From: Ornithodoros turicata
Taxonomy: Eukaryota > Arthropoda > Arachnida > Ixodida > Argasidae
Direction of reading: 5' to 3'
Assembly: GCF_037126465.1 (NCBI RefSeq)
Contig: NW_026999323.1
Coordinates: 245,080-309,079 of the forward strand
Length of the DNA: 64,000 nt
The first letter of the stretch is position 1. The number at the start of each line of letters is the position of its first letter. The notes beneath the pieces were generated by a model. That model was not told the DNA's origin and did not search any database. It saw only the letters and a program-made list of their open reading frames with translations. Shown here piece after piece: positions 32,001-46,195 of this stretch. Position numbers and translations under genes: made by a program.

Positions 32001-35000
32001 CCCAACGTATGAAATACATAACGGGCTCTCTTACTTAACCTTGGTCAATCCTGAGGGTGCATATTCTACATGAACTGACCGGTGCGCAACGCATCAAATA
32101 CGTAAAAGACTCCCCTAACATAACCTTGGTCAGTCTCGACGGGTGGATATTCTACATAAACTGATACACTTCCCAACGTATGAAATACATAACGGGCTCT
32201 CTTTACTTAACCTTGGTCAATCCTGAGGGTGCATATTGTACATGAACTGACCGGTCCGCAACGCACCAGATACGTAAAAGGCTCCCCTAACAAAACCTTG
32301 GTCAGTCCCGACGCGTGCATATTCTACATAAACTGATACGCTCCCCAACATGTGAAATACATAACAGGCTCTCCTTACTTAACCTTGGTCAATCCTGAGG
32401 GTGCATATTCTACATGAACTGACCGGTGCGCAACGCATCAGATACATAAAAGACTCCCCTAACATAACCTTGGTCAGTCTCTACGGGTGGATATTCTGCA
32501 TAAACTGATACACTTCCCAACGTATGAAATACATAACGGGCTCTCTTTACTTAACCTTGGTCAATCCTGAGGGTGCATATTCTACATGAACTGACCGGTG
32601 CGCAACGCATCAAATACGTAAAAGACTCCCCTAACATAACCTTGGTCAGTCTCTACGGGTGGATATTCTGCATAAACTGATACACTTCCCAACGTATGAA
32701 ATACATAACGGGCTCTCCTTACTTAACCTTGGTCAATCCTGAGGGGTGCATATTCTACATGAACTGACCGGTGCGCAACGCATCAAATACGTAAAAGACT
32801 GCCTAACATAACCTTGGTCAGTCTCGACGGGTGGATATTCTACATAAACTGATACACTTCCCAACGTATGAAATACATAACGGGCTCTCCTTACTTAACC
32901 TTGGTCAATCCTGAGGGTGCATATTCTACATGAACTGACCGGTGCGCAACGCATCAAATACGTAAAAGACTCCCCTAACATAACCTTGGTCAGTCTCGAC
33001 GGGTGGATATTCTACATAAACTTATACACTTCCCAACGTATGAAATACATAACGGGCTCTCCTTACTTAACCTTGGTCAATCCTGAGGGTGCATATTCTA
33101 CATGAACTGACCGGTGCGCAACGCATCAAATACGTAAAAGACTCCCCTAACATAACCTTGGTCAGTCTCGACGGGTGGATATTCTACATAAACTGATACA
33201 CTTCCCAACGTATGAAATACATAACGGGCTCTCCTTACTTAACCTTGGTCAATCCTGAGGGTGCATATTCTACATGAACTGACCGGTCCGCAACGCATCA
33301 GATACGTAAAAGGCTCCCCTAACAAAACCTTGGTCAGTCTCGACGCGTGCATATTCTACATAAACTGATACGCTCCCAACATGTGAAATACATAACACGC
33401 TCTCCTGACCTCACCTTGGTCAATCCCGAGGGTGCATATTCTACATGAACTGACCGGTCCGCAACGCATCAGATACGTAAAAGGCTCCCCTAACAAAACC
33501 TTGGTCAGTCTCGACGCGTGCATATTCTACATAAACTGATACGCTCCCCAACATGTGAAATACATAACAGGCTCTCCTGACCTCACCTTGGTCAATCCTG
33601 AGGGAGCATATTCTACATGAACTGACCGGTGCGCAACGCATCCAATACGTAAAAGACTGCCTAACATAACCTTGGTCAGTCTCGACGGGTGGATATTCTA
33701 CATAAACTGATACACTTCCCAACGTATGAAATACATAACGGGCTCTCCTTACTTAACCTTGGTCAATCCTGAGGGTGCATATTCTACATGAACTGACCGG
33801 TGCGCAACGCATCAAATACGTAAAAGACTCCCCTAACATAACCTTGGTCAGTCTCGACGGGTGGATATTCTACATAAACTGATACACTTCCCAACGTATG
33901 AAATACATAACGGGCTCTCTTTACTTAACCTTGGTCAATCCTGAGGGTGCATATTCTACATGAACTGACCGGTGCGCAACGCATCAAATACGTAAAAGAC
34001 TCCCCTAACATAACCTTGGTCAGTCTCGACGGGTGGATATTCTACATAAACTGATACACTTCCCAACGTATGAAATACATAACGGGCTCTCCTTACTTAA
34101 CCTTGGTCAATCCTGAGGGTGCATATTCTACATGAACTGACCGGTCCGCAACGCACCAGATACGTAAAAGGCTCCCCTAACAAAACCTTGGTCAGTCTCG
34201 ACGCGTGCATATTCTACATAAACTGATACGCTCCCCAACATGTGAAATACATAACAGGCTCTCCTTACTTAACCTTGGTCAATCCTGAGGGTGCATATTC
34301 TACATGAACTGACCGGTGCGCAACGCATCAGATACATAAAAGACTCCCCTAACATAACCTTGGTAAGTCTCTACGGGTGGATATTCTACATAAACTGATA
34401 CACTTCCCAACGTATGAAATACATAACGGGCTCTCTTTACTTAACCTTGGTCAATCCTGAGGGTGCATATTCTACATGAACTGACCGGTGCGCAACGCAT
34501 CAAATACGTAAAAGACTCCCCTAACATAACCTTGGTCAGTCTCGACGGGTGGATATTCTACATAAGCTGATACACTTCCCAACGTATGAAATACATAACG
34601 GGCTCTCCTTACTTAACCTTGGTCAATCCTGAGGGTGCATATTCTACATGAACTGACCGGTGCGCAACGCATCAAATACGTAAAAGACTCCCCTAACATA
34701 ACCTTGGTCAGTCTCGACGGGTGGATATTCTACATAAACTGATACACTTCCCAACGTATGAAATACATAACGGGCTCTCCTTACTTAACCTTGGTCAATC
34801 CTGAGGGTGCATATTCTACATGAACTGACCGGTGCGCAACGCATCAAATACGTAAAAGACTCCCCTAACATAACCTTGGTCAGTCTCGACGGGTGGATAT
34901 TCTACATAAAATGATACACTTCCCAACGTATGAAATACATAACGGGCTCTCCTTACTTAACCTTGGTCAATCCTGAGGGTGCATATTCTACATGAACTGA

Positions 35001-38000
35001 CCGGTGCGCAACGCATCAAATACGTAAAAGACTCCCCTAACATAACCTTGGTCAGTCTCTACGGGTGGATATTCTACATAAACTGATACACTTCCCAACG
35101 TATGAAATACATAACGGGCTCTCCTTACTTAACCTTGTTCAATCCTGAGGGTGCATATTCTACATGAACTGACCGGAGCGCAACGCATCAAATACGTAAA
35201 GACTCCCCTAACATAACCTTGGTCAGTCTCTACGGGTGGATATTCTACAGAAACTGATACACTTCCCAACGTATGAAATACATAACGGGCTCTCCTTACT
35301 TAACCTTGGTCAATCCTGAGGGTGCATATTCTACATGAACTGACCGGTGCGCAACGCATCAAATACGTAAAAGACTCCCCTAACATAACCTTGGTCAGTC
35401 TCGACGGGTGGATATCCTACATAAACTGATACACTTCCCAACGTATGAAATACATAACGGGCTCTCCTTACTTAACCTTGGTCAATCCTGAGGGTGCATA
35501 TTCTACATGAACTGACCGGTGCGCAACGCATCAAATACGTAAAAGACTCCCCTAACATAACCTTGGTCAGTCTCGACGGGTGGATATTCTACATAAACTG
35601 ATACACTTCCCAACGTATGAAATACATAACGGGCTCTCTTTACTTAACCTTGGTCAATCCTGAGGGTGCATATTCTACATGAACTGACCGGTGCGCAACG
35701 CATCAAATACGTAAAAGACTCCCCTAACATAACCTTGGTCAGTCTCGACGGGTGGATATTCTACATAAACTGATACACTTCCCAACGTATGAAATACATA
35801 ACGGGCTCTCTTTACTTAACCTTGGTCAATCCTGAGGGTGCATATTCTACATGAACTGACCGGTCCGCAACGCACCAGATACGTAAAGGCTCCCCTAACA
35901 AAACCTTGGTCAGTCCCGACGCGTGCATATTCTACATAAACTGATACGCTCCCCAACATGTGAAATACATAACAGGCTCTCCTTACTTAACCTTGGTCAA
36001 TCCTGAGGGTGCATATTCTACATGAACTGACCGGTGCGCAACGCATCAGATACATAAAAGACTCCCCTAACATAACCTTGGTCAGTCTCTACGGGTGGAT
36101 ATTCTGCATAAACTGATACACTTCCCAACGTATGAAATACATAACGGGCTCTCCTTACTTAACCTTGGTCAATCCTGAGGGTGCATATTCTACATGAACT
36201 GACCGGTGCGCAACGCATCAAATACGTAAAAGACTGCCTAACATAACCTTGGTCAGTCTCGACGGGTGGATATTCTACATAAACTGATACACTTCCCAAC
36301 GTATGAAATACATAACGGGCTCTCCTTACTTAACCTTGGTCAATCCTGAGGGTGCATATTCTACATGAACTGACCGGTGCGCAACGCATCAAATACGTAA
36401 AAGACTCCCTAACATAACCTTGGTCAGTCTCGACGGGTGGATATTCTACATAAACTGATACACTTCCCAACGTATGAAATACATAACGGGCTCTCCTTAC
36501 TAAACCTTGGTCAATCCTGAGGGTGCATATTCTACATGAACTGACCGGTGCGCAACGCATCAAATACGTAAAAGACTCCCCTAACATAACCTTGGTCAGT
36601 CTCGACGGGTGGATATTCTACATAAACTGATACACTTCCCAACGTATGAAATACATAACGGGCTCTCTTTACTTAACCTTGGTCAATCCTGAGGGTGCAT
36701 ATTCTACATGAACTGACCGGTCCGCAACGCACCAGATACCTAAAAGGCTCCCCTAACAAAACCTTGGTCAGTCCCGACGCGTGCATATTCTACATAAACT
36801 GATACGCTCCCCAACATGTGAAATACATAACAGGCTCTCCTTACTTAACCTTGGTCAATCCTGAGGGTGCATATTCTACATGAACTGACCGGTGCGCAAC
36901 GCATCAGATACATAAAAGACTCCCCTAACATAACCTTGGTCAGTCTCTACGGGTGGATATTCTGCATAAACTGATACACTTCCCAACGTATGAAATACAT
37001 AACGGGCTCTCTTTACTTAACCTTGGTCAATCCTGAGGGTGCATATTCTACATGAACTGACCGGTGCGCAACGCATCAAATACGTAAAAGACTCCCCTAA
37101 CATAACCTTGGTCAGTCTCTACGGGTGGATATTCTGCATAAACTGATACACTTCCCAACGTATGAAATACATAACGGGCTCTCCTTACTTAACCTTGGTC
37201 AATCCTGAGGGTGCATATTCTACATGAACTGACCGGTGCGCAACGCATCAAATACGTAAAAGACTGCCTAACATAACCTTGGTCAGTCTCGACGGGTGGA
37301 TATTCTACATAAACTGATACACTTCCCAACGTATGAAATACATAACGGGCTCTCCTTACTTAACCTTGGTCAATCCTGAGGGTGCATATTCTACATGAAC
37401 TGACCGGTGCGCAACGCATCAAATACGTAAAAGACTCCCCTAACATAACCTTGGTCAGTCTCGACGGGTGGATATTCTACATAAACTGATACACTTCCCA
37501 ACGTATGAAATACATAACGGGCTCTCCTTACTTAACCTTGGTCAATCCTGAGGGTGCATATTCTACATGAACTGACCGGTGCGCAACGCATCAAATACGT
37601 AAAAGACTCCCCTAACAGAACCTTGGTCAGTCTCGACGGGTGGATATTCTACATAAACTGATACACTTCCCAACGTATGAAATACATAACGGGCTCTCCT
37701 TACTTAACCTTGGTCAATCCTGAGGGTGCATATTCTACATGAACTGACCGGTCCGCAACGCATCAGATACGTAAAAGGCTCCCCTAACAAAACCTTGGTC
37801 AGTCTCGACGCGTGCATATTCTACATAAACTGATACGCTCCCCAACATGTGAAATACATAACACGCTCTCCTGACCTCACCTTGGTCAATCCCGAGGGTG
37901 CATATTCTACATGAACTGACCGGTCCGCAACGCATCAGATACGTAAAAGGCTCCCCTAACAAAACCTTGGTCAGTCTCGACGCGTGCATATTCTACATAA

Positions 38001-41000
38001 ACTGATACGCTCCCCAACATGTGAAATACATAACAGGCTCTCCTGACCTCACCTTGGTCAATCCTGAGGGAGCATATTCTACATGAACTGACCGGTGCGC
38101 AACGCATCCAATACGTAAAAGACTGCCTAACATAACCTTGGTCAGTCTCGACGGGTGGATATTCTACATAAACTGATACACTTCCCAACGTATGAAATAC
38201 ATAACGGGCTCTCCTTACTTAACCTTGGTCAATCCTGAGGGTGCATATTCTACATGAACTGACCGGTGCGCAACGCATCAAATACGTAAAAGACTCCCCT
38301 AACATAACCTTGGTCAGTCTCGACGGGTGGATATTCTACATAAACTGATACACTTCCCAACGTATGAAATACATAACGGGCTCTCTTTACTTAACCTTGG
38401 TCAATCCTGAGGGTGCATATTCTACATGAACTGACCGGTGCGCAACGCATCAAATACGTAAAAGACTCCCCTAACATAACCTTGGTCAGTCTCGACGGGT
38501 GGATATTCTACATAAACTGATACACTTCCCAACGTATGAAATACATAACGGGCTCTCCTTACTTAACCTTGGTCAATCCTGAGGGTGCATATTCTACATG
38601 AACTGACCGGTCCGCAACGCACCAGATACGTAAAAGGCTCCCCTAACAAACCTTGGTCAGTCTCGACGCGTGCATATTCTACATAAACTGATACGCTCCC
38701 CAACATGTGAAATACATAACAGGCTCTCCTTACTTAACCTTGGTCAATCCTGAGGGTGCATATTCTACATGAACTGACCGGTGCGCAACGCATCAGATAC
38801 ATAAAAGACTCCCCTAACATAACCTTGGTAAGTCTCTACGGGTGGATATTCTACATAAACTGATACACTTCCCAACGTATGAAATACATAACGGGCTCTC
38901 TTTACTTAACCTTGGTCAATCCTGAGGGTGCATATTCTACATGAACTGACCGGTGCGCAACGCATCAAATACGTAAAAGACTCCCCTAACATAACCTTGG
39001 TCAGTCTCGACGGGTGGATATTCTACATAAGCTGATACACTTCCCAACGTATGAAATACATAACGGGCTCTCCTTACTTAACCTTGGTCAATCCTGAGGG
39101 TGCATATTCTACATGAACTGACCGGTGCGCAACGCATCAAATACGTAAAAGACTCCCCTAACATAACCTTGGTCAGTCTCGACGGGTGGATATTCTACAT
39201 AAACTGATACACTTCCCAACGTATGAAATACATAACGGGCTCTCCTTACTTAACCTTGGTCAATCCTGAGGGTGCATATTCTACATGAACTGACCGGTGC
39301 GCAACGCATCAAATACGTAAAAGACTCCCCTAACATAACCTTGGTCAGTCTCGACGGGTGGATATTCTACATAAATGATACACTTCCCAACGTATGAAAT
39401 ACATAACGGGCTCTCCTTACTTAACCTTGGTCAATCCTGAGGGTGCATATTCTACATGAACTGACCGGTGCGCAACGCATCAAATACGTAAAAGACTCCC
39501 CTAACATAACCTTGGTCAGTCTCTACGGGTGGATATTCTACATAAACTGATACACTTCCCAACGTATGAAATACATAACGGGCTCTCCTTACTTAACCTT
39601 GGTCAATCCTGAGGGTGCATATTCTACATGAACTGACCGGTGCGCAACGCATCAAATACGTAAAAGACTCCCCTAACATAACCTTGGTCAGTCTCTACGG
39701 GTGGATATTCTACATAAACTGATACACTTCCCAACGTATGAAATACATAACGGGCTCTCCTTACTTAAGCTTGGTCAATCCTGAGGGTGCATGTTCTACA
39801 TGAACTGAGCGGTGCGCAACGCATCAAATACGTAAAAGACTCCCCTAACATAACCTTGGTCAGTCTCGACGGGTGGATATTCTACATAAACTGATACACT
39901 TCCCAACGTATGAAATACATAACGGGCTCTCCTTACTTAACCTTGTTCAATCCTGAGGGTGCATATTCTACATGAACTGACCGGAGCGCAACGCATCAAA
40001 TACGTAAAAGACTCCCCTAACATAACCTTGGTCAGTCTCTACGGGTGGATATTCTACAGAAACTGATACACTTCCCAACGTATGAAATACATAACGGGCT
40101 CTCCTTACTTAACCTTGGTCAATCCTGAGGGTGCATATTCTACATGAACTGACCGGTGCGCAACGCATCAAATACGTAAAAGACTCCCCTAACATAACCT
40201 TGGTCAGTCTCGACGGGTGGATATCCTACATAAACTGATACACTTCCCAACGTATGAAATACATAACGGGCTCTCCTTACTTAACCTTGGTCAATCCTGA
40301 GGGTGCATATTCTACATGAACTGACCGGTGCGCAACGCATCAAATACGTAAAAGACTCCCCTAACATAACCTTGGTCAGTCTCGACGGGTGGATATTCTA
40401 CATAAACTGATACACTTCCCAACGTATGAAATACATAACGGGCTCTCTTTACTTAACCTTGGTCAATCCTGAGGGTGCATATTCTACATGAACTGACCGG
40501 ATCGCAACGCATCAAATACGTAAAAGACTCCCCTAACATAACCTTGGTCAGTCTCGACGGGTGGATATTCTACATAAACTGATACACTTCCCAACGTATG
40601 AAATACATAACGGGCTCTCTTTACTTAACCTTGGTCAATCCTGAGGGTGCATATTCTACATGAACTGACCGGTGCGCAACGCATCAAATACGTAAAAGAC
40701 TCCCCTAACATAACCTTGGTCAGTCTCGACGGGTGGATATTCTACATAAACTGATACACTTCCCAACGTATGAAATACATAACGGGCTCTCCTTACTTAA
40801 CCTTGGTCAATCCTGAGGGTGCATATTCTACATGAACTGACCGGTCCGCAACGCACCAGATACGTAAAAGGCTCCCCTAACAAAACCTTGGTCAGTCTCG
40901 ACGCGTGCATATTCTACATAACCTGATACACTTCCCAACGTATGAAATACATAACGGGCTCTCCTTACTTAACCTTGGTCAATCCTGAGGGTGCATATTC

Positions 41001-44000
41001 TACATGAACTGACCGGTGCGCGACGCATCAGATACATAAAAGACTCCCCTAACATAACCTTGGTCAATCTCTACGGGTGGATATTCTACATAAACTGATA
41101 CACTTCCCAACGTATGAAATACATAACGGGCTCTCTTTACTTAACCTTGGTCAATCCTGAGGGTGCATATTCTACATGAACTGACCGCTGCGCAACGCAT
41201 CAAATACGTAAAAGACTCCCCTAACATAACCTTGGTCAGTCTCTACGGGTGGATATTCTACATAAACTGATACACTTCCCAACGTATGAAATACATAACA
41301 GGCTCTCCTTACTTAACCTTGGTCAATCCAGAGGGTGCATATTCTACATGAACTGACAGGTCCGCAACGCATCAGATACATAAAAGGCTCCCTAACAAAA
41401 CCTTGGTCAGTCTCGACGCGTGCATATTCTACATAAACTGATACGATCCCCAACATGTGAAATACATAACGGGCTCTCCTTACTTAACCTTGGTCAATCC
41501 TGAGGGTGCATATTCTACGTGAACTGACCGGTGCGCAACGCATCAAATACGTAAAAAGACTCCCCTAACATAACCTTGGTCAGTCTCGACGGGTGGATAT
41601 TCTACATAAACTGATACACTTCCCAACGTATGAAATACATAACGGGCTCTCTTTACTTAACCTTGGTCAATCCTGAGGGTGCATATTCTACATGAACTGA
41701 CCGGTGCGCAACGCATCAAATACGTAAAAGACTCCCCTAACATAACCTTGGTCAGTCTCGACGGGTGGATATTCTACATAAACTGATACACTTCCCAACG
41801 TATGAAATACATAACGGGCTCTCCTTACTTAACCTTGGTCAATCCTGAGGGTGCATATTCTACATGAACTGACCGGTGCGCAACGCATCAAATACGTAAA
41901 AGACTCCCCTAACATAACCTTGGTCAGTCTCGACGGGTGGATATTCTACATAAACTGATACACTTCCCAACGTATGAAATACATAACGGGCTCTCCTTAC
42001 TTACCCTTGGTCAATCCTGAGGGTGTATATTCTACATGAACTGACCGGTGCGGAACGCATCAAATACGTAAAAGACTCCCCTAACATAACCTTGGTCAGT
42101 CTCGACGGGTGGATATTCTACATAAACTGATACACTTCCCAACGTATGAAATACATAACGGGCTCTCTTTACTTAACCTTGGTCAATCCTGAGGGTGCAT
42201 ATTCTACATGAACTGACCGGTGCGGAACGCATCAAATACGTTAAAAGACTCCCCTAACATAGCCTTGGTCAGTCTCGACGGGTGGATATTCTACATAAAC
42301 TGATACACTTCCCAACGTATGAAATACATAACGGGCTCTCTTTACTTAACCTTGGTCAATCCTGAGGGTGCATATTCTACATGAACTGACCGGTGCGGAA
42401 CGCATCAAATACGTAAAAGACTCCCCTAACATAACCTTGGTCAGTCTCGACGGGTGGATATTCTACATAAACTGATACACTTCCCAACGTATGAAATACA
42501 TAACGGGCTCTCTTTACTTAACCTTGGTCAATCCTGAGGGTGCATATTCTACATGAACTGACCGGTGCGGAACGCATCAAATACGTAAAAGACTCCCCTA
42601 ACATAACCTTGGTCAGTCTCGACGGGTGGATATTCTACATAAACTGATACACTTCCCAACGTATGAAATACATAACGGGCTCTCTTTACTTAACCTTGGT
42701 CAATCCTGAGGGTGCATATTCTACATGAACTGACCGGTGCGGAACGCATCAAATACGTAAAAGACTCCCCTAACATAACCTTGGTCAGTCTCGACGGGTG
42801 GATATTCTACATAAACTGATACACTTCCCAACGTATGAAATACATAACGGGCTCTCTTTACTTAACCTTGGTCAATCCTGAGGGTGCATATTCTACATGA
42901 ACTGACCGGTGCGGAACGCATCAAATACGTAAAAGACTCCCCTAACATAACCTTGGTCAGTCTCGACGGGTGGATATTCTACATAAACTGATACACTTCC
43001 CAACGTATGAAATACATAACGGGCTCTCTTTACTTAACCTTGGTCAATCCTGAGGGTGCATATTCTACATGAACTGACCGGTGCGGAACGCATCAAATAC
43101 GTAAAAGACTCCCCTAACATAACCTTGGTCAGTCTCGACGGGTGGATATTCTACATAAACTGATACACTTCCCAACGTATGAAATACATAACGGGCTCTC
43201 TTTACTTAACCTTGGTCAATCCTGAGGGTGCATATTCTACATGAACTGACCGGTGCGGAACGCATCAAATACGTAAAAGACTCCCCTAACATAACCTTGG
43301 TCAGTCTCGACGGGTGGATATTCTACATAAACTGATACACTTCCCAACGTATGAAATACATAACGGGCTCTCTTTACTTAACCTTGGTCAATCCTGAGGG
43401 TGCATATTCTACATGAACTGACCGGTGCGGAACGCATCAAATACGTAAAAGACTCCCCTAACATAACCTTGGTCAGTCTCGACGGGTGGATATTCTACAT
43501 AAACTGATACACTTCCCAACGTATGAAATACATAACGGGCTCTCTTTACTTAACCTTGGTCAATCCTGAGGGTGCATATTCTACATGAACTGACCGGTGC
43601 GGAACGCATCAAATACGTAAAAGACTCCCCTAACATAACCTTGGTCAGTCTCGACGGGTGGATATTCTACATAAACTGATACACTTCCCAACGTATGAAA
43701 TACATAACGGGCTCTCTTTACTTAACCTTGGTCAATCCTGAGGGTGCATATTCTACATGAACTGACCGGTGCGGAACGCATCAAATACGTAAAAGACTCC
43801 CCTAACATAACCTTGGTCAGTCTCGACGGGTGGATATTCTACATAAACTGATACACTTCCCAACGTATGAAATACATAACGGGCTCTCTTTACTTAACCT
43901 TGGTCAATCCTGAGGGTGCATATTCTACATGAACTGACCGGTGCGGAACGCATCAAATACGTAAAAGACTCCCCTAACATAACCTTGGTCAGTCTCGACG

Positions 44001-44244
44001 GGTGGATATTCTACATAAACTGATACACTTCCCAACGTATGAAATACATAACGGGCTCTCCTTACTTAACCTTGGTCAATCCTGAGGGTGCATATTCTAC
44101 ATGAACTGACCGGTGCGCAACGCATCAAATACGTAAAATGTGAAATGCATAGCAGGCTCTCCTGACTTAACGTTAGTCAACCCCGAGGGGTGCATATTCT
44201 ACATGAACTGACCCACTAACTAACGTGTCAAATATGTAAGAGGC
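26056..44244 (+). repeat. 172-bp satellite array 1 (about 106 units), each unit a dimer of 86-bp halves
   Basis: Tandem 172-bp units. Each unit has two related halves that both begin TGCATATTCTACAT and both contain CCTTGGTCA about 70 bases on, so the basic repeat is about 86 bp and the array is a dimeric higher-order repeat. Two main variants are seen. One, near 26-28 kb, has GCTCCCCAACATGTG and GACCTCACC. The other, dominant after 28.2 kb, has CACTTCCCAACGTATG and TTACTTAACC. They alternate in blocks between 28 and 41 kb. Since 172 is not a multiple of three, the repeated 75-93-codon frames on the minus strand cannot be a continuous protein. The array ends in decayed half-units at 44135-44244, joined to module F. 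Confidence 0.97.
42040..44040 (+). repeat. Homogenised satellite sub-block (about 12 near-identical units)
   Basis: Twelve successive 172-bp units share the private variant GTGCGGAACGC where the rest of the array has GTGCGCAACGC. Apart from one 1-bp insertion near 42241 they are almost identical. This points to a recent local amplification at the F-module end of the array. Confidence 0.85.
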
Positions 44245-45418
44245 TTTGATTGATCCGTCTTAAATATTTTTATTAGTGGCCAGTGCAATAGATAAAGCAG
44301 CTGGAAAACAAGAAGCAAGTAAAACGGCGACCTTATGTTCGCCTTGAAAGCTACGAGCGTAAGCGTTCGTCCGGTGAGCTTTTCTCTGCGCCCAGCGAGA
44401 TACACCGTATTAGCGGTGCAGTCCCTTGAGAAAGTTGCCTGATTTCAGGGAAGGAGTGGGATCAAAACGCATTGTGTCGTCGAAATAGTTGTTCTTAGGC
44501 CAAACAGCAAAGCGCGTTGTCCTCTCCTCTAGCATTACATGATCGCTCATCGCAATTATGCTCCCACATTTGACCCAAACCTGCAGACGATAAACTCACA
44601 ATTTAAAATTATCCCAGCATTGTGTTCCAAGTTGATATGTTATTCGTCGTTGCACCACAAGAGAGACCGTTAAGTTGTCTCTCCCTACACACTTAGAAAA
44701 ATGGGTGGAGCAGCTACACCTGTTAGAAGGTAATAGTTTTCACTATATGTTGTGCCTAAAAGGTTGCGAAGTTCTATCTGCTATATGACTCTCAAAACAG
44801 AACTTCCACGCGTAGCAGGTTTTCCCGCTTCTGATTCGGTCAGCCACGGAGGCGTACGCCTTCCGGTAGTAATTTGGATAAATGATGATTTCATTTGCCA
44901 CCACTTTTTACACCCTTTATTAGACGCCATGTTGACGTCGGTGTCAACTATAGAAGTTACCCCCTTTTCAAACCCTTCTTTCTTTCTTCTCCCTAATTTG
45001 AATGGGGAATGCATCGAAAAGTACAACAACAGGAAAACGAGAAACCTCAGTTATGAGGTTATCACATGGTTGTGCACGGCGTCGCTTCGTAGTTACACTT
45101 TGTCATCCTTGTTTCTTTCTACTTCTTCTTCTCCTTGGAATAGGTAGTAAGCAACACGCGTGTTTTTTTTTCTCTGTCTAATCTAACATGTTGTGTTCAC
45201 GTGGCTGTGTGTCATCCCTCCTTTTTTTTTTGTTCGTGTACGTGTTGATTGCGTATTCTGCGAATCCATGCAGCACACAACAGTTTCCACGCTCTGTATA
45301 ATCTGAATCCCTATGTCGGTCATGGCCATAATCTTAATTACGGTTGACGTCGAATTTCGTTTTAGTTTTTATATCCCACGTGCACATGTGGCTGTGATCG
45401 CGTGCTTGCAAAGGAAAT
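44245..45418 (+). repeat. Module F-G, copy 1
   Basis: F (44245-about 45085) contains two adjoining MITE-like left ends (ACACTTAGAAAAATGGGTGG at 44689 and ACTCTCAAAACAGAACTTCC at about 44787) and a GGCGTACGCC core at about 44851. It therefore descends partly from the ACACTCTT MITE group. G (about 45086-45418) follows and leads straight into the peptide-gene promoter. The inverted counterparts are 53209-54372 and 60720-61905, and 48891-50290 is an F-only copy. Confidence 0.85.
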
Positions 45419-45556
45419 GCCATGTACAGGGTACTTACTGGAAAGTCAATTCTCGTCGAAGACTTTTCAGAAATCTCATTAAAAACTTACTGTAACGGTT
45501 CACAAACAGAGATTTATGAAGGACAATGGAATCATGTACGCCTGTATGGAGTGTCC

Positions 45557-45564
45557 TATAAAAG
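45557..45564 (+). promoter_or_regulatory. TATA box of the left peptide gene
   Basis: TATAAAAG, about 30 bp upstream of the proposed start of a short untranslated exon that ends in CTATACAG/GTAAGC at 45614. The same box, spacing and donor are conserved in the inverted copy (53070-53063). Confidence 0.6.
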
Positions 45565-46195
45565 CCAGGCAGGTTCTGTAGTCTACACACGTCTGAAATA
45601 TCCTCTCTATACAGGTAAGCACTTCTTTGAGAGATAACCGCTCTTTATTACTTCCTGTACTGGACTAGCATGGTTCTCTGTTTGCAGTGCTTTGCGTTGA
45701 CTATTATGTGATGTAATCCAATTGAATACATCTAATCACTTCATAACCACGGCTCCTTTGGCACAGTTCTAACCATACCACGTTTGTGATATGATAAGAC
45801 GTCGGTCTGTTCCTCCCTCAAAATATCTTGACTCAAAGATGACTCTGAAAAACGAGGGCGTTGGAAAAAAAGACTCCTGTAATAGTATCAATTTATCATC
45901 AGAAAAGCACAACAGCCGAAAAGCATATTTTCAGCGTCAGCGTCAAAATTTTAGAAGCCTAACCTTAAATGCGAAACTCGCAACTAATTTTTTTACACGA
46001 GACAGTTCATGTTCTGAGGCTGGAACACATGCCTAGAAGGACAAACACAAACGTGTTTATCATTTCTTTTATCATTTTTCACTTTCACACGGAGGAAGCG
46101 AGGTTTCTACGAAAACTATTTCTGAGGACTTCAAACAAACAAGCTCTTTTCTTCTCTTTCTCCAGGAAAGTTTCAACGATCTCTTCGTGGACACA

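Noticed and set aside
26221..38188. Dozens of repeated 75-93-codon minus-strand frames in the satellite (MHASRLTKVLLGEPF-type)
   Set aside because: The 172-bp period is not a multiple of three, so each frame stops within two units. The frames recur only because the satellite does; no start context, signal or splice logic.
26056..44244. CRISPR-like appearance of regular repeats
   Set aside because: Units are contiguous 172-bp tandem copies without unique spacers, in a eukaryotic repeat context.
44220..44405. 61-codon hydrophobic frame in module F (minus), also present in the copies near 50087 and 54135
   Set aside because: Nucleotide identity between the F copies explains its recurrence. F4 (61629) loses the frame, and no start or signal features stand out.
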